A DNA stretch of 64,000 nt from the NCBI GenBank assembly GCA_000754445.1, contig JNSD01000002.1, forward strand, positions 124,001 through 188,000. The letters are read 5' to 3'. Shown in pieces: positions 38,848-50,250 of the stretch. This DNA comes from an actinobacterium acMicro-4 (GTDB lineage Bacteria; Actinomycetota; Actinomycetes; Actinomycetales; Microbacteriaceae). The notes beneath the pieces were generated by a model that was not told the DNA's origin, made no database searches, and saw nothing but the letters and a program-made list of their open reading frames with translations. The number at the start of each line of letters is the position of its first letter. Within the stretch, counting starts at the first letter, position 1. Both the position numbers and the translations under genes were made by a program.

Positions 38848-40062
38848 CTATCGGTCTTGCAGAGCCTCCACAAGGCGCTCTGCGATGGAAGTTTTCGTTC
38901 CTTCGACCAACAATGACTGCGGGCTCGCGTTAAAAAAGATTGTCACTGCCGTTTCGACGTCCCCGAATCCTACCGCCTCACCCACCGTGTTGAGAAGAAT
39001 GACGTCCGCGTTCTTTGACGCAAGCTTTGCGCGGGCGCTAGCCTCTCGCTCTGACGCCTTGGAGGCTGTCTCGGCGGCGAACCCCACGAGGAGCTGACCG
39101 GGGCCCTTCACGGCCCCCAGTTCCGCGAGGATGTCTGGTGCCCGCACCAGGACTGGCGCCCAGGTCTCACCGATATCCCGCTTAGCGATTTTCGTATCGG
39201 AGACAGTTTCTGGAACCCAATCGGCGACCGCTGCAGCCATGATGATGACATCGGAATCTGGGGCGTGAGAGACCATGGCATCCCTCATCTGAGCTGCTGT
39301 GCCAGCCGAGATGCCGACGACTCCCGCCGGTAGGGGAACTTCCAGGTGGGCATGTACCAGAGTGACTGAGGCTCCGCGCTGGATGGCCGCGCGAGCAAGT
39401 GCAACGCCCATAACTCCGGTGGATCTATTACCAATAAACCGCACCGGGTCGATGGCCTCGCGCGTGCCACCAGCGGAAATCAGAACTCTTCGCCCCGACC
39501 ACGACTGATCTCCCAGCAGGCCAAACGCACGCTCCGCGATATCTAGGGGCTCTGCCATTCGGCCAACACCACTGTCGCCTCCCGTGAGTTCCCCAGTGAT
39601 GGGACCAATCAGGTGGACGCCGCGATCGCTGAGCGTGGCGACGTTGTGTTGGACTGCCGGGTTGTCCCACATTTCCGTGTGCATGGCTGGGGCCACCAAG
39701 AGCGGAGCCTTGCTCGCCAGGACCGTTGTGCCGAGCAGGTCAGCTGCAAACCCACCGGCTAGTTGGGCAAGCGCGTGTGCGGTCGCAGGAGCAATGACCA
39801 CCAGATCGGCTCGCTGGCCAAGCGCGACGTGTCGAACCTCGGCCACCCCGTCAAACAATCCTGGCTGAACAGGGTTTCTGGAAATAGCCTCCCAGGTCGC
39901 AACACCCACAAATCTCAGTGCTGACGCTGTGGGAATCACTGTCACATCCGCGCCGCGCCGGACGAGCTCACGAACCAGCGTCACCGACTTATATGCGGCA
40001 ATGCCGCCAGTCACCCCCACAACGATGACAGGGGGGTTTCTCGCCTGATCGGCGTCTACCAT
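38848..40062 (-). CDS. coaBC: Bifunctional phosphopantothenoylcysteine decarboxylase/phosphopantothenate--cysteine ligase
   Basis: Two sequential steps of coenzyme A synthesis in one protein. The N-terminal FMN decarboxylase (CoaC; GVTGGIAAYKSV, PAMHTEMWDNP) is followed by CoaB (RVLISAGGTREAIDPVRFIGNRSTG near residue 195). 404 residues. coaE, the last step of the pathway, is also in this window. The ATG lies 4 bases past the rpoZ stop with no strong Shine-Dalgarno. Confidence 0.97.
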   Translation of the reverse strand: MVDADQARNPPVIVVGVTGGIAAYKSVTLVRELVRRGADVTVIPTASALRFVGVATWEAISRNPVQPGLFDGVAEVRHVALGQRADLVVIAPATAHALAQLAGGFAADLLGTTVLASKAPLLVAPAMHTEMWDNPAVQHNVATLSDRGVHLIGPITGELTGGDSGVGRMAEPLDIAERAFGLLGDQSWSGRRVLISAGGTREAIDPVRFIGNRSTGVMGVALARAAIQRGASVTLVHAHLEVPLPAGVVGISAGTAAQMRDAMVSHAPDSDVIIMAAAVADWVPETVSDTKIAKRDIGETWAPVLVRAPDILAELGAVKGPGQLLVGFAAETASKASEREASARAKLASKNADVILLNTVGEAVGFGDVETAVTIFFNASPQSLLVEGTKTSIAERLVEALQDR

Positions 40063-40066
40063 GGAC

Positions 40067-40324
40067 TCAGTCAGTCGCGCGGTGGAGAACGAGCTTGCCC
40101 TCGTTTATTTCACGAAGGGCAATGCTGAGGGACTTTTCGTCCATGGTCGAGGGGACCAGTGGCCCGACGTGGTCGTAAAGGTTTCCATCACCGAGGTCGG
40201 AGTAGTACTCATTGATTTGCCGCGCGCGCTTGGATGCGAAGATGACCAGCTGATACTTCGAGTCAACGGTGGTCAACAGTTCATCGATGGGGGGCCTAAT
40301 GATTCCGTCGCGGTGCAGGGACAT
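40067..40324 (-). CDS. rpoZ: RNA polymerase omega subunit
   Basis: Small RNA polymerase assembly subunit. 85 residues; [22 protein letters not shown] is the conserved core. The ORF track start (40426) lies in gmk; ATG 40324 with AAGGAG 5 bases upstream is the correct start. It is next to gmk, the usual arrangement. Confidence 0.96.
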   Translation of the reverse strand: MSLHRDGIIRPPIDELLTTVDSKYQLVIFASKRARQINEYYSDLGDGNLYDHVGPLVPSTMDEKSLSIALREINEGKLVLHRATD

Positions 40325-40326
40325 GC

Positions 40327-41235
40327 TTACTCCTTGTTGGGCGCCTTCGAAGTCGACGCGAGAACTAAGTCTACGATGCTTTGCGCGGCAACGTCCACGC
40401 TCTCGTTCACCACGACGTAATCGCACTCCCCCGATGCGGCGAGCTCCGCTCGAGCGGTGGCGAGACGAACAGCGCGTTCAGACTCGTCTTCGGTCCCTCG
40501 GCTAGCCAACCTGCGCTCGAGTTCATCGAAAGTTGGCGGGGCAACAAAAACGCTGAGCGCACTCTTCATGGCCCGCTTCACCTGCCTGGCACCCTGGATG
40601 TCGATTTCAAGAATGACGTGGCGCCCGGCATCCATGTGCGCCTCTACGGCTTCTCGCGGTGTGCCATACCTGTGCAGACGGTGGACGCTCGCCCACTCCA
40701 AGAGCTCACCATCGCGAATCAACTGATCAAAGCGTTGGTCATCAACGAAGAAGTAGTGCACACCCTCGACTTCACCCGACCGGGGCGCCCTGGTGGTTGC
40801 GGAGACGCTCACGACGAACTGCGGGTGCTTTTTAGTGATTGAGGACACAATCGTGCCTTTACCAACCCCAGAAGGTCCCACAAGGATGACAAGTTTGCCT
40901 CTGTCATGGGAGAAGTAGCGACGATAGAGACAGACCACGTCCCGCCGAAGCCTGGCCCGCTGACGAACTCGTAGCCCACCAAGAGTCGCCCGCGGGCTAA
41001 TCCCCACGCCATCGAGCAGTCGCTGGGCCTTGGTCACGCCGAAGCCTGGAATCGAGCGCAGAAACCACTCAACCCTCAGACCAGCGAGGACCGGATCGCA
41101 CTGTGGCTCTCCCGCTCGATCGAACAACTCGATGATGGAGTGCTGTCCCCGTGAAATCTCGCTCTTGAGTTGCGCACGTTGCGTGCGCAGGAGCGCCCCT
41201 TTGGCCGACAGAGCTGCAGCGTCAAAATCTCTCAC
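40327..41235 (-). CDS. gmk: Fusion of actinobacterial IHF-like domain and guanylate kinase
   Basis: The 302-residue ORF joins two proteins that are separate neighbouring genes in many actinobacteria. Residues 1-100 look like mycobacterial IHF: a basic helix region and a helix-hairpin-helix stretch [19 protein letters not shown]. Residues 113-295 are guanylate kinase (GMP to GDP) with P-loop GPSGVGKGT and GMP-binding segments [11 protein letters not shown] and GVHYFFVDD. No stop, frameshift or internal Shine-Dalgarno separates them. An internal start for free Gmk cannot be excluded. The GTG start overlaps the pyrF stop (GTGA). Confidence 0.9.
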   Translation of the reverse strand: MRDFDAAALSAKGALLRTQRAQLKSEISRGQHSIIELFDRAGEPQCDPVLAGLRVEWFLRSIPGFGVTKAQRLLDGVGISPRATLGGLRVRQRARLRRDVVCLYRRYFSHDRGKLVILVGPSGVGKGTIVSSITKKHPQFVVSVSATTRAPRSGEVEGVHYFFVDDQRFDQLIRDGELLEWASVHRLHRYGTPREAVEAHMDAGRHVILEIDIQGARQVKRAMKSALSVFVAPPTFDELERRLASRGTEDESERAVRLATARAELAASGECDYVVVNESVDVAAQSIVDLVLASTSKAPNKE

Positions 41236-42059
41236 GCAGACGCCACCTCCGCGAGCGCGCCATCGATGGCATGGACGAGCCCCTCAGGGCCCGCAGAGAG
41301 CACAGAGCGCGCGGCCACCGGAAGGAGGTGCCTGGAGCCAGCGAAATCATCACGCGCGGAGCTGAGTGCGGCCCCTTGAGCGCCATAGCCTGGAGCAAGC
41401 ACAGGCATGCCGGGCAACGCTGCCATGTCAACGCCGAGAGCCCCCGCGTCAACGGTCGCGCCAACGACAACTCCATAGCTCTCTGGAGGAAAGCCTCGCT
41501 GGGATGCCCACACGTGGAGATCGTGTACTACTCCACCGGCAACCGTGTGTCCGTCATCACGGCGGGCACTTTGAGTCACCCTAGCCTCCGGGTTGGATGT
41601 CGCTGCAAGGACAAAAACACCCTTGTTGTGGTCGTGTGCGCGCTCAAGCGCAGGTTCTAGCGCACCAAGCCCCTGGTAGGGCACCAGAGTGAGTGCGTCC
41701 ACCTCGAAGTCTGAGCCTGGGCGCAGCCACGCGTCGGCGTAGCCCTCCATCGTTGACCCGATGTCACCGCGCTTGGCATCGCCAATAACCAGGAGCCCAG
41801 CTTCGCGGAGTGACCCCAGCAGTGATGCAAGAGCTTTCATTCCGTCAACGCCACACCGTTCAAAAAGAGCAACCTGCGGCTTGACCACCGTGGCACCCGA
41901 GGACGCCACCAGGTCACCTACCAGAGCTGTCCATCGATTAAGCCCCTCGGGTGTGTCACTGAAGCCCCAAGCCTCCATGAGAGCCGGGTGAGGATCAATG
42001 CCCACACAGAGTGCCGGACCAGATGCGGTCAGCGCGTGAAGCCGGGAGGCATAGGTCAT
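41232..42059 (-). CDS. pyrF: Orotidine 5'-phosphate decarboxylase, type 2
   Basis: Last step of UMP synthesis. 275 residues; the catalytic Lys/Asp motif is [19 protein letters not shown], typical of the longer actinobacterial/type 2 family. It is the last pyrimidine gene of the operon and overlaps carB by ATGA. Confidence 0.97.
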   Translation of the reverse strand: MTYASRLHALTASGPALCVGIDPHPALMEAWGFSDTPEGLNRWTALVGDLVASSGATVVKPQVALFERCGVDGMKALASLLGSLREAGLLVIGDAKRGDIGSTMEGYADAWLRPGSDFEVDALTLVPYQGLGALEPALERAHDHNKGVFVLAATSNPEARVTQSARRDDGHTVAGGVVHDLHVWASQRGFPPESYGVVVGATVDAGALGVDMAALPGMPVLAPGYGAQGAALSSARDDFAGSRHLLPVAARSVLSAGPEGLVHAIDGALAEVASA

Positions 42060-45000
42060 CGCAGCGCCCTGGCCGCCGCATACTCTTGCAGGCTCGTCAC
42101 GTCAGGCGTGTTGGGACGATCTTCGAGTGAGGCAACAGCAGCGCCCACCTGCGCGATAGTGGTGAAGAGCGCCTTGTCAGCGGCGACCGTCGCAGTGCGA
42201 ATCTCATAGCCATCAGCGCGGGCGCTTCGACCCCGAGGAGTGTTGATGACGATATCGACGTGACCGTTGGCAATGAGCTCAACAATGCTCGGTCCCTCAG
42301 TAGCGCCAGCGACATCGGTGTGTTTGCGAACAACCCGCGTGGCGATGCCGTATCTGGCTAGTGTCTCCGCAGTTCCCTCGGTGGCGATGATGGAAAACCC
42401 GAGCTGAGAGAGCCTCAGCACCGGCAACACAACGCTGCGTTTGTCTTTGTCCGCAACCGAGACGAAGACGGTGCCCGATCGGGGCAGGCCGCCATAGGCC
42501 GCGTCTTGGCTCTTGGCGAAAGCCCGAGGGAACGTGGAATCGATGCCCATGACTTCACCAGTCGAGCGCATCTCGGGTCCGAGGATTGAATCGACAATTT
42601 CGCCAGCCGGCGTTCTAAAGCGCTTGAACGGTAGGACTGCTTCTTTGACAGCAATCGGCGCGTCCAGTGGGACGACTCTGCCATCGGTGTCTGGCAGTTC
42701 CCCAGAGGCAATCAGTTCATCGATTGTCGAACCGGCCATCACTAAGGCTGCTGCCCGCGCGAGGGTAATGCCGAGAGCCTTAGAAACAAAAGGGACCGTT
42801 CGACTTGCCCGTGGATTCGCCTCGAGAACATAAAGAACCCCCGCGGCCACGGCGAACTGCACGTTCATGAGCCCTCGGACACCAATACCCTTGGCGAGGA
42901 GTTCCACTGCATCACAGACTTCGCCAACGATGGTCCGGCCGAGCGTTACCGGTGGGAGCGTGCAGGCTGAGTCCCCCGAGTGGATTCCGGCCTCTTCGAT
43001 GTGCTCCATGACACCGCCGATATAAAGGCGCTTACCGTCATAGATGGCATCAACATCGATCTCCACAGCGTCATCGAGAAACCTGTCCACCAGCAGTGGC
43101 GCGTCGGCGCCCACAATCGCAAATTCCTTGATGCGCCGGAAATAGTCCACCATGCTCTCCTGGTCGTAGACGATCTCCATGCCTCTCCCGCCAAGCACGA
43201 AGCTCGGTCGCACCAGCACCGGAAAGCCAATGTCAGCAGCGATTGCCGCCGCCTCTTCCAGAGTGGTCGCTGTGCCATTTTTGGGGGCAATCAGTCCCGC
43301 TTCCCCGAGAATCCGGGCAAAAGACCCGCGCTCTTCCGCCAGATCAATGGCATCGGGGGTCGTTCCCAAAATCGGAACCCCAGCGGCCTTCAACCCCTGG
43401 GCCAAACCGAGCGCGGTTTGGCCACCTAGTTGAACGAGGACACCCAGTAACTCCCCGCGAGACGACTCTTGGTGAATCACTTCGAGCACATCTTCTAGAG
43501 TCAAAGGCTCGAAATAGAGCCGGTCACTGGTGTCATAGTCGGTCGACACCGTCTCGGGATTGCAGTTAATCATGATGGTTTCGTACCCCGCCTCAGACAG
43601 AGCAAACGCCGCGTGAACACAGGAGTAATCAAACTCAATGCCCTGCCCGATCCGGTTAGGCCCAGAGCCAAGAATCACGATCTTCTTCCGATCTGAGACA
43701 GTCACTTCCGACTCCAGGTCATAACTGGAGTAGTGATAGGGGGTCAGGGCCGGGAACTCACCAGCACAGGTGTCGACAGTCTTGAACACCGGCCTGATGC
43801 CCAGCGCATGACGCGAAGCGCGAACCTCGTTCTCGCGTAGCCCTCGAAGCTCTGCGATTTGAGCGTCGCTCAGGCCATGTTCTTTGCCATAGAGCAGGAC
43901 CTCTGCGCTGAGCTCGGGAGCATTGCGCACGTCATCGGCAACCTCGTTGATCAGCGCGACCTGATCAAGAAACCACGGGTCGATGCCGGTAGCGACAAAG
44001 AGCTCGTCGATGGTAGCTCCGAAGCGCAAGGCCTGTTGCACCGTGACGATGCGACCATCGGTGGGCACTGTGGCCTTCTCGATGAGCTCCTTCTTGCTAA
44101 GGTCCTGAGGGCCCCAGTGGAAGGAACTGCCGCGCTGCTCGAGGGAACGGAGAGCTTTGTTCAGAGCTTGGGAGAAGTTACGTCCAAGTGCCATAGCCTC
44201 GCCAACGGACTTCATGGTGGTGGTGAGTCGACGATCCGCGAGCGGGAACTTCTCAAACGCAAACCGCGGCACCTTGACCACGACATAGTCCAAGGTTGGC
44301 TCAAAGGAAGCGGGTGTGACCTTGGTGATGTCGTTCGGGATTTCATCAAGTCGATACCCCAGTGCCAACTTCGCTGCAATCTTGGCGATCGGGAAGCCGG
44401 TGGCTTTGGAGGCCAGCGCCGAACTTCTGGAAACCCGTGGGTTCATTTCGATGACGATGATTCGCCCGGTTTCGGGGTTTACCGCAAACTGAATGTTGCA
44501 GCCGCCGGTGTCGACCCCGACCAGTCGGATAACCGTGATCCCGATATCCCGCATGCGCTGATACTCGCGGTCGGTCAGGGTGAGCGCGGGCGCCACAGTG
44601 ATTGAGTCTCCGGTGTGGACACCCACCGGGTCGACGTTCTCAATGGAACAGACGACAACGGTATTGTCGGCCTGGTCGCGCATGAGTTCCAGCTCGTATT
44701 CTTTCCACCCCATGATGGACTCTTCGAGTAAGACCTCAGTGGTGGGGCTTTGGTGGAGACCGTCGCTGACCATGCGCACCAGCTCGTCGCGGTCATGAGC
44801 AAACCCCGAGCCAAGCCCGCCCATCGTAAACGACGGCCGAATCACCAACGGGTACCCGAGGTCTTCCGCGTAGCCGATCGCGTCCTCGACAGTGGTGGCG
44901 ATATAGCTCTTGGCGACATCCGCTCCGGCTTCGATGACGAGTTCTTTGAATATCTGTCGGTCTTCGCCCCGATTGATGGCGTCAAAAGACGCACCAATGA

Positions 45001-45343
45001 GCTCAACATCGTATTTCTGCAGGATGCCCTCTTTGTGCAGGGCCATGGCGGCGTTCAGGGCCGTCTGACCACCGAGCGTGGGCAGAATCGCGTCTGGCCG
45101 CTCTTTCTTGATGATGGCTTCCAAGACAGCGGTGGTGATGGGCTCGATGTAGGTCTGGTCGGCAAAGCCGGGATCAGTCATGATTGTCGCCGGGTTGGAG
45201 TTGACCAAAATGACCCGCACGCCCTCTTCGCGGAGAACGCGGCACGCTTGCGTGCCTGAGTAGTCAAATTCTGCTGCCTGACCAATGACAATTGGGCCCG
45301 AACCAATAACGAGGACGCTGGAAATGTCTGATCGCTTAGGCAT
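42056..45343 (-). CDS. carB: Carbamoyl-phosphate synthase large subunit
   Basis: Makes carbamoyl phosphate from bicarbonate, ATP and ammonia delivered by CarA. 1095 residues with two ATP-grasp halves, each opening with a similar motif ([19 protein letters not shown] and [18 protein letters not shown]), and a C-terminal allosteric domain. The start overlaps the carA stop (TAATG). Confidence 0.98.
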   Translation of the reverse strand: MPKRSDISSVLVIGSGPIVIGQAAEFDYSGTQACRVLREEGVRVILVNSNPATIMTDPGFADQTYIEPITTAVLEAIIKKERPDAILPTLGGQTALNAAMALHKEGILQKYDVELIGASFDAINRGEDRQIFKELVIEAGADVAKSYIATTVEDAIGYAEDLGYPLVIRPSFTMGGLGSGFAHDRDELVRMVSDGLHQSPTTEVLLEESIMGWKEYELELMRDQADNTVVVCSIENVDPVGVHTGDSITVAPALTLTDREYQRMRDIGITVIRLVGVDTGGCNIQFAVNPETGRIIVIEMNPRVSRSSALASKATGFPIAKIAAKLALGYRLDEIPNDITKVTPASFEPTLDYVVVKVPRFAFEKFPLADRRLTTTMKSVGEAMALGRNFSQALNKALRSLEQRGSSFHWGPQDLSKKELIEKATVPTDGRIVTVQQALRFGATIDELFVATGIDPWFLDQVALINEVADDVRNAPELSAEVLLYGKEHGLSDAQIAELRGLRENEVRASRHALGIRPVFKTVDTCAGEFPALTPYHYSSYDLESEVTVSDRKKIVILGSGPNRIGQGIEFDYSCVHAAFALSEAGYETIMINCNPETVSTDYDTSDRLYFEPLTLEDVLEVIHQESSRGELLGVLVQLGGQTALGLAQGLKAAGVPILGTTPDAIDLAEERGSFARILGEAGLIAPKNGTATTLEEAAAIAADIGFPVLVRPSFVLGGRGMEIVYDQESMVDYFRRIKEFAIVGADAPLLVDRFLDDAVEIDVDAIYDGKRLYIGGVMEHIEEAGIHSGDSACTLPPVTLGRTIVGEVCDAVELLAKGIGVRGLMNVQFAVAAGVLYVLEANPRASRTVPFVSKALGITLARAAALVMAGSTIDELIASGELPDTDGRVVPLDAPIAVKEAVLPFKRFRTPAGEIVDSILGPEMRSTGEVMGIDSTFPRAFAKSQDAAYGGLPRSGTVFVSVADKDKRSVVLPVLRLSQLGFSIIATEGTAETLARYGIATRVVRKHTDVAGATEGPSIVELIANGHVDIVINTPRGRSARADGYEIRTATVAADKALFTTIAQVGAAVASLEDRPNTPDVTSLQEYAAARALR

Positions 45344-46494
45344 TAGGCCACGCTTCCGGTCGATGGGCTCCGGTGCGCTTGCACCATGTCTTTGAACCGG
45401 TCGAATAAATACGTGCTGTCATGAGGCCCAGCGGCAGCTTCCGGGTGGTACTGGACTGAGAAGGCAGGAATATCTAGCGCCCTGATTCCCTCAACAACCT
45501 GGTCGTTGAGACTGATGTGACTGACTTCGACCCGGCCAAAGCCCTCGGGCGAGTCCACTATGCCCTCGCGGGGCGCATCAACAGCAAAGCCGTGGTTTTG
45601 TGCTGTGATTTCGATATGGCCGGTGGTTTTATCCAACACTGGCTGATTGATTCCCCGATGACCGTATTTGAGCTTGTACGTCGAAAACCCAAGGGCTCGG
45701 CCGAGTAGTTGGTTACCAAAGCAAATGCCAAAAAACGGCAGACCCGCTCGCAGAGCGCTTTGGAGAAGGCCAACCTGGGCGTCACTGGCAGCGGGATCCC
45801 CCGGGCCATTCGAATAAAAGAGTGCGACGGGATTGATCGCCTGGACGTCATCGAAACTGGAGTCCGCCGGGAGGACGTGAACACGGAAGCCTCTGGCGGC
45901 CAGGTGATGGACGGTGGATTCCTTGATGCCCAAGTCAATAACAGCGAGGTTGCCAAGCGCCGTCCCGACGGGTTCCACCACTCGCGTCTCGCTGACACTC
46001 ACGAGAGTGGAGAGATTGCGTCCGGCCATCGACGCCTGGTTCGTCACGCGCGAGAGCTGTTCACCAGCAGGGAGCTCGTAAAGCTCGCCGCTGAAGATGC
46101 CCCCGCGCATGACGCCCACTTCTCGGAGAACCAGGGTGATGGCGCGGGTGTCAACGCCAGAAATTCCAACAATTTGTTGCGCCTCAAGCTCGTCATCAAG
46201 ACTGCGCACTGAACGAAAGTTTGATGGCCTCCTGGCGGGGTCTCGCACAACGAAGCCCTCGACCCATATCTTGCGGGACTCAGGGTCCTCATCATTGATT
46301 CCGGTATTGCCGATGTGGGGTGCCGTCATCACGACGATCTGTCCTGCATAACTGGGGTCCGTGAGTGTCTCTTGGTAACCGGTCATGCCTGTCTGAAAGA
46401 CCACCTCGCCGAGTGTCACACCGGTGGCACCCCAGGCTTTGCCCTCATAGCGATGACCGTCTTCTAGCACCAAAACAGCGCGACCCTGATTCAC
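45343..46494 (-). CDS. carA: Carbamoyl-phosphate synthase small subunit
   Basis: Glutaminase subunit; 383 residues with the nucleophile Cys in [17 protein letters not shown] and the catalytic His/Glu of [14 protein letters not shown]. The GTG start overlaps the preceding membrane-protein gene by GTGA. Confidence 0.98.
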   Translation of the reverse strand: MNQGRAVLVLEDGHRYEGKAWGATGVTLGEVVFQTGMTGYQETLTDPSYAGQIVVMTAPHIGNTGINDEDPESRKIWVEGFVVRDPARRPSNFRSVRSLDDELEAQQIVGISGVDTRAITLVLREVGVMRGGIFSGELYELPAGEQLSRVTNQASMAGRNLSTLVSVSETRVVEPVGTALGNLAVIDLGIKESTVHHLAARGFRVHVLPADSSFDDVQAINPVALFYSNGPGDPAASDAQVGLLQSALRAGLPFFGICFGNQLLGRALGFSTYKLKYGHRGINQPVLDKTTGHIEITAQNHGFAVDAPREGIVDSPEGFGRVEVSHISLNDQVVEGIRALDIPAFSVQYHPEAAAGPHDSTYLFDRFKDMVQAHRSPSTGSVA

Positions 46495-46979
46495 TTAGTT
46501 CCTCTTCCCACACGCCCTAAGGCATCGATCAACGCCGTTGCGCTGGCATCAACAATTCGGAAATAGCTATCCACATCCCGCCCAGCAAGCCTCCAGCGCA
46601 CCATGACAAGTCCATCTGTCTCGACCACCCGATCAATCGTCCACGTGGCTCTCCCCGCCTCGAGGCCTTCCGCGGGAAAGAGCACAGGGTCCTCCCCTGG
46701 GATGCGAACCAGCAGACCCTCCGGGTGCAGTGCCAAACGGGCCTTAGCGCGATAACTCAGGGGGTCGGCTGCAATCCGTTGCAGGGGGTCCAAGGCTTCC
46801 GTCGTGGCCACATAGAGAGCGTCAATGTCAACAAGTGCCACGCTAGCGGGAATGTCCCGAATAAGAGCCTCGGCCTCGCCTCGATAGCGCGCTCCACGAC
46901 GGCGCCATCCCCACAGCGCCAGCCCGAGGCCCACCACCATGAGAGCAATCATCATCGAACCGGCAATTTCCTGGGTCAT
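46491..46979 (-). CDS. Small membrane-anchored protein in the pyr operon (PH-like)
   Basis: 162 residues: one N-terminal hydrophobic segment (residues about 8-24) followed by a basic stretch (WRRRGARYRG) and a soluble C-terminal part that resembles the PH-like domain proteins found between pyrC and carA in actinobacteria. No catalytic motif is visible and I do not recognise a function. It overlaps both neighbours by 4 bases, so it is cotranslated with the pathway. Confidence 0.8.
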   Translation of the reverse strand: MTQEIAGSMMIALMVVGLGLALWGWRRRGARYRGEAEALIRDIPASVALVDIDALYVATTEALDPLQRIAADPLSYRAKARLALHPEGLLVRIPGEDPVLFPAEGLEAGRATWTIDRVVETDGLVMVRWRLAGRDVDSYFRIVDASATALIDALGRVGRGTK

Positions 46980-48286
46980 CGAGATGCCTCCGCACTGACT
47001 ACATCCGGCGCAACCAACTCGCCGTTAGACACGGTGGCCCTTCCGTGGTGGAAGGTGAACATGACTCTTCCGGGGAGGACATTCTCCGGATAGGGGTTAT
47101 TCGAGCTCAAGCTCCCCCGCGGCGCTAGTGCCGCTGTAGTGGGATCCACCAACGTCAGGTGCGCTGGCGAGCCCACCGCGAGTGGGGCGTCGTAGCCAGC
47201 AAGAGATCCGATAGCCGCCGGGGCGCTCGAGAAAACCCGCGCCACATCCGACCACGTGAGCAGGCCCGGGTTGACGAGAGTCTCAATAACCACCGGCAGG
47301 GCCATCTCCAGGCCCACCATTCCAAAAGCAGCCTCCCCAAAGGCGCACTCCTTGGATTCGCTCGGATGAGGAGCGTGGTCGGTCGCGACAATGTCGATGA
47401 TGCCATCGGCGAGGGCCGCGCGCAGAGCGCGAGTGTCCTCCGCGGTTCGCAGGGGTGGGTTGACCTTGAAGAGTGGGTCAAAGCTGCCAACGAGATCCTC
47501 GGTGAGGAGCAAGTGGTGCGGGGTCACCTCGGCGGTCACCGCAATTCCACGCTTCTTTGCCCATCGAATGACGTCGACCGAGCCGGCGGTCGAGACATGG
47601 CACACGTGCAGTCGGGTGCCCACATACTCGGCCAACAGGACGTCCCTGGCTACGATGCTCTCTTCAGCCACGGCGGGCCAGCCGACCACACCGAGACGAG
47701 ACGACAACGCGCCCTCGTTCATGTGAGCGTCGATGGTGAGCCTCGGGTCCTGCGAGTGTTGGGCAACCACCACTCCCAGCGCCTTGGCCTGCTCGAGCGC
47801 TCGGCGCATGACCAGCGAATCGTGAACGCACTTTCCGTCGTCGGAAAACACCCGCACCGCGCCAGGTCCCGCGGCCATCGCCGCCATCGCGGAGAGCTCT
47901 TCGCCAGCAAGTCCCGTGGTGATGGCGCCAACAGGCCGGACCGTAACGTAACCGGCCTCTCGACCCATCCGGGCGACCGCGTCGGTAATCCCGGCAGTAT
48001 CCGCGACTGGGTCGGTGTTTGCCATGGCGTGGAGGGCAGTGAACCCACCGAGAGCGCCAGATTGCGATCCGGAGAGAATTGTCTCGGCCTGCTCAAGGCC
48101 AGGCTGGCGAAGGTGAGTGTGGAGATCGACAAGGCCCGGAAGAGCGATCAACCCACTCGCGCCCACCAGGACTGTGCCCTTCCTGCCGGAGACTTCGCTG
48201 GGGTCTACGAAGTGTCCATCGCGAATCGCCACATCGGCCCGGGTGCCATTGGGCAACTCAGCGCCTGAAATGAGGTAACTGGTCAT
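46976..48286 (-). CDS. pyrC: Dihydroorotase
   Basis: Third step of pyrimidine synthesis: cyclises carbamoyl aspartate. Amidohydrolase of 436 residues; the metal-binding [12 protein letters not shown] is near residue 55, and ATDHAPHP carries the catalytic Asp. The length and motif fit the class I type that pairs with PyrB. It overlaps pyrB by ATGA. Confidence 0.97.
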   Translation of the reverse strand: MTSYLISGAELPNGTRADVAIRDGHFVDPSEVSGRKGTVLVGASGLIALPGLVDLHTHLRQPGLEQAETILSGSQSGALGGFTALHAMANTDPVADTAGITDAVARMGREAGYVTVRPVGAITTGLAGEELSAMAAMAAGPGAVRVFSDDGKCVHDSLVMRRALEQAKALGVVVAQHSQDPRLTIDAHMNEGALSSRLGVVGWPAVAEESIVARDVLLAEYVGTRLHVCHVSTAGSVDVIRWAKKRGIAVTAEVTPHHLLLTEDLVGSFDPLFKVNPPLRTAEDTRALRAALADGIIDIVATDHAPHPSESKECAFGEAAFGMVGLEMALPVVIETLVNPGLLTWSDVARVFSSAPAAIGSLAGYDAPLAVGSPAHLTLVDPTTAALAPRGSLSSNNPYPENVLPGRVMFTFHHGRATVSNGELVAPDVVSAEASR

Positions 48287-49221
48287 GCCTGGCCTCCCCG
48301 CAGTTCATAGAGGGCCGCCATCCGCACGGACACACCGTTTCGGACCTGATCGAGGATTACTGAGCGCGATGAGTCCGCGACGTGCGAGGCGATCTCCACG
48401 CCTCGATTCATGGGACCTGGGTGCATCACAATACTGTCCTGGGGCAGACGGTCAGCCCGCGCCCTCGTCAGTGAATAATTCCGCACGTAATCCTTATGGC
48501 TAATGAGGGAGCCATCCCCCATTCTCTCGCGTTGGACGCGCAACATCATGACCGCATCGGGGGCACTGTCAATGGCGTCATCAAGATCGTAGGTGGAGTG
48601 AACAGGCCAGTCGTCGACACCCTGTGGCAGGAGCGCGGGCGGCCCGACAAGAGTCACCTTCGCGCCGAGCGTCGTGAGCAGAAAAACGTTGGAGCGCGCC
48701 ACCCGAGAGTGCACGATGTCCCCGACAATGGCAACGGAGAGCCCGGTGAGCAGGGCTCCTCGGGGCTCGCTGTGAAATCGTTGACGCAAGGTCATCGCAT
48801 CCAATAGCGCCTGGGTGGGGTGTTCGTGAGCGCCATCACCAGCGTTGATGATGCTCGAGTGGACCCAACCCGAAGAAGCAAGTGTGGCGGGGGCCCCTGA
48901 GGAAGGGTGGCGGATAACGATGACGTCTGCGCCCATTGCCTCCAGGGTCTGCGCAGTGTCCTTCAGGCTCTCACCTTTTGACACGCTGGAACCGTGGACT
49001 TGGAAAGTCATGATGTCGGCGGAGAGTCGCTGTGCAGCAGCCTCAAAAGACAGGCGGGTCCTCGTCGAATCCTCAAAAAACAGATTGACCATGGTGACTC
49101 CGCGCAGAGTGGGAAGCTTCGGGACTTGGCGATTGGCAACCGCCTGGAATTCCTCCGCGGTGTCGAGTAGCGTCAGCGCCTGGTCAACGTCGAGCTCTTG
49201 CGTGGAGAGCAGATGTTTCAC
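48283..49221 (-). CDS. pyrB: Aspartate carbamoyltransferase catalytic subunit
   Basis: Second step of pyrimidine synthesis. 312 residues with the carbamoyl-phosphate motif [13 protein letters not shown] near residue 50 and the HPTQALLD motif. No pyrI is present, consistent with control through PyrR instead. It overlaps pyrR by ATGA. Confidence 0.98.
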   Translation of the reverse strand: MKHLLSTQELDVDQALTLLDTAEEFQAVANRQVPKLPTLRGVTMVNLFFEDSTRTRLSFEAAAQRLSADIMTFQVHGSSVSKGESLKDTAQTLEAMGADVIVIRHPSSGAPATLASSGWVHSSIINAGDGAHEHPTQALLDAMTLRQRFHSEPRGALLTGLSVAIVGDIVHSRVARSNVFLLTTLGAKVTLVGPPALLPQGVDDWPVHSTYDLDDAIDSAPDAVMMLRVQRERMGDGSLISHKDYVRNYSLTRARADRLPQDSIVMHPGPMNRGVEIASHVADSSRSVILDQVRNGVSVRMAALYELRGGQA

Positions 49222-49748
49222 TCAACCACCTGCACTTCTTCAGTGCCATCAACATCGCGCAACTTCACAGTGATTCGCTCGCCATGGTGTGTTGGCAGAT
49301 TCTTCCCGACATGATCGGCGCGAATGGGCAGCTCCCGATGACCCCTGTCCACCAGCACAGCGAGGCGGACCAGTCGTGGTCGGCCGATGGCGGTCAGCGC
49401 GTCAAGAGCGGCCCGGACTGTTCGGCCGCTGTACAGGACATCGTCAACAAGCACCACTACCCGGTCATCAATGCCCCCACCGGGAACCTCCGTGGGGGCG
49501 GGAGTCCTGTGCCCACCGGTGGAGAGGTCGTCCCGATACATCGTGACATCGAGGGACCCTGCGGGAACGGGGATTCCTGCAATGTCAGATATGTAGCCGG
49601 CCAGCCGGTGCGCGAGGACTACTCCCCTCGTCGGAATACCGAGTAAGACAAGGGCAGACGTTTCAGGAGAAGCCTCGACGATTTCGTGAGCGATACGCCG
49701 AAGAGTTCGGTCGATATCTGACTCCGAGAGAACTGCACGCGCAGCCAC
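49218..49748 (-). CDS. pyrR: PyrR, pyrimidine operon regulator
   Basis: RNA-binding regulator with a phosphoribosyltransferase fold; 176 residues with the PRPP-binding motif [19 protein letters not shown]. With UMP or UTP bound, PyrR binds a conserved loop in the operon leader and lowers expression. It is the first gene of pyrR-pyrB-pyrC-x-carA-carB-pyrF. The GTG start has AAGGAGG 5 bases upstream; a PyrR-binding hairpin lies directly before it. Confidence 0.97.
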   Translation of the reverse strand: MAARAVLSESDIDRTLRRIAHEIVEASPETSALVLLGIPTRGVVLAHRLAGYISDIAGIPVPAGSLDVTMYRDDLSTGGHRTPAPTEVPGGGIDDRVVVLVDDVLYSGRTVRAALDALTAIGRPRLVRLAVLVDRGHRELPIRADHVGKNLPTHHGERITVKLRDVDGTEEVQVVE

Positions 49749-49760
49749 CGAGCCCTCCTT

Positions 49761-49778
49761 CCGCGCCTCACAGGACGC
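49761..49778 (-). promoter_or_regulatory. PyrR-binding hairpin in the pyrR leader
   Basis: The leader RNA reads CCAGCGUCCUGUGAGGCGCGG: a GCG/CGC stem (extended by CC/GG with a bulged A) closing the loop UCCUGUGAGG. This matches the conserved PyrR-binding loop, UCC-N-GNGAGG. The AAGGAGG ribosome-binding site (49754-49760) follows immediately, and no terminator or antiterminator pair is visible, so repression at translation initiation is the simplest reading, as known in mycobacteria. Confidence 0.8.
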
Positions 49779-49803
49779 TGGTTAAAGCAGGTCTTACGCC
49801 ATC

Positions 49804-49809
49804 ACTCTA
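49804..49809 (-). promoter_or_regulatory. Candidate -10 element of the pyr operon
   Basis: TAGAGT lies 55 bases before the pyrR GTG and would give a leader of about 50 bases starting just before the PyrR hairpin. No -35 box stands out. Confidence 0.45.
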
Positions 49810-49830
49810 GCGCACCGAATCCATCGCGCG

Positions 49831-50250
49831 CTAGGCGGTTGGGTGTGTCTCGGCTATCGCCGCGAGGATTCCGTGAACAAAGCCCCCGGAGGCTTCAGTG
49901 CTCAACTCGCCGGCCATGTCGACGGCCTCAGAAATCACCACCGCAGTTGGCACCTCGGGGTTGTGAAGAATCTCCCATGCTGCAAGCCTGAGTAAGGACC
50001 TGTCAACGCTAGGCATGCGATCTAGTGGCCAGGTGGTGCTGGTGCCAGAGAGCACACGATCGATTTCCTCGCGGTGGTCGATAACTCCGGAGACAATCTG
50101 TCTGGCATAGTCCCAACTAGAAGCCCGCTGGAGGTCGTGTGCCGCGTGCTCGGTAGCTGCGACAAGAGCGTCGGCCAAATCCACGTCGGCGACGTCAGCG
50201 CTGAAGAGAATATCGAGGGCTCTGCGTCGCGCTTTGCGCCTGGCACTCAC
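49831..50250 (-). CDS. nusB: Transcription antitermination protein NusB
   Basis: All-helical RNA-binding factor for rRNA antitermination with NusE. 139 residues; [17 protein letters not shown] at the N-terminus and the typical [14 protein letters not shown] and [12 protein letters not shown] segments. The GTG start overlaps the efp stop (GTGA). It ends the aro-efp-nusB run. Confidence 0.96.
   Translation of the reverse strand: MSARRKARRRALDILFSADVADVDLADALVAATEHAAHDLQRASSWDYARQIVSGVIDHREEIDRVLSGTSTTWPLDRMPSVDRSLLRLAAWEILHNPEVPTAVVISEAVDMAGELSTEASGGFVHGILAAIAETHPTA

Noticed and set aside
47159-48268. 369-residue plus-strand ORF opposite pyrC
   Set aside because: Antisense to a confident dihydroorotase gene with intact catalytic motifs.
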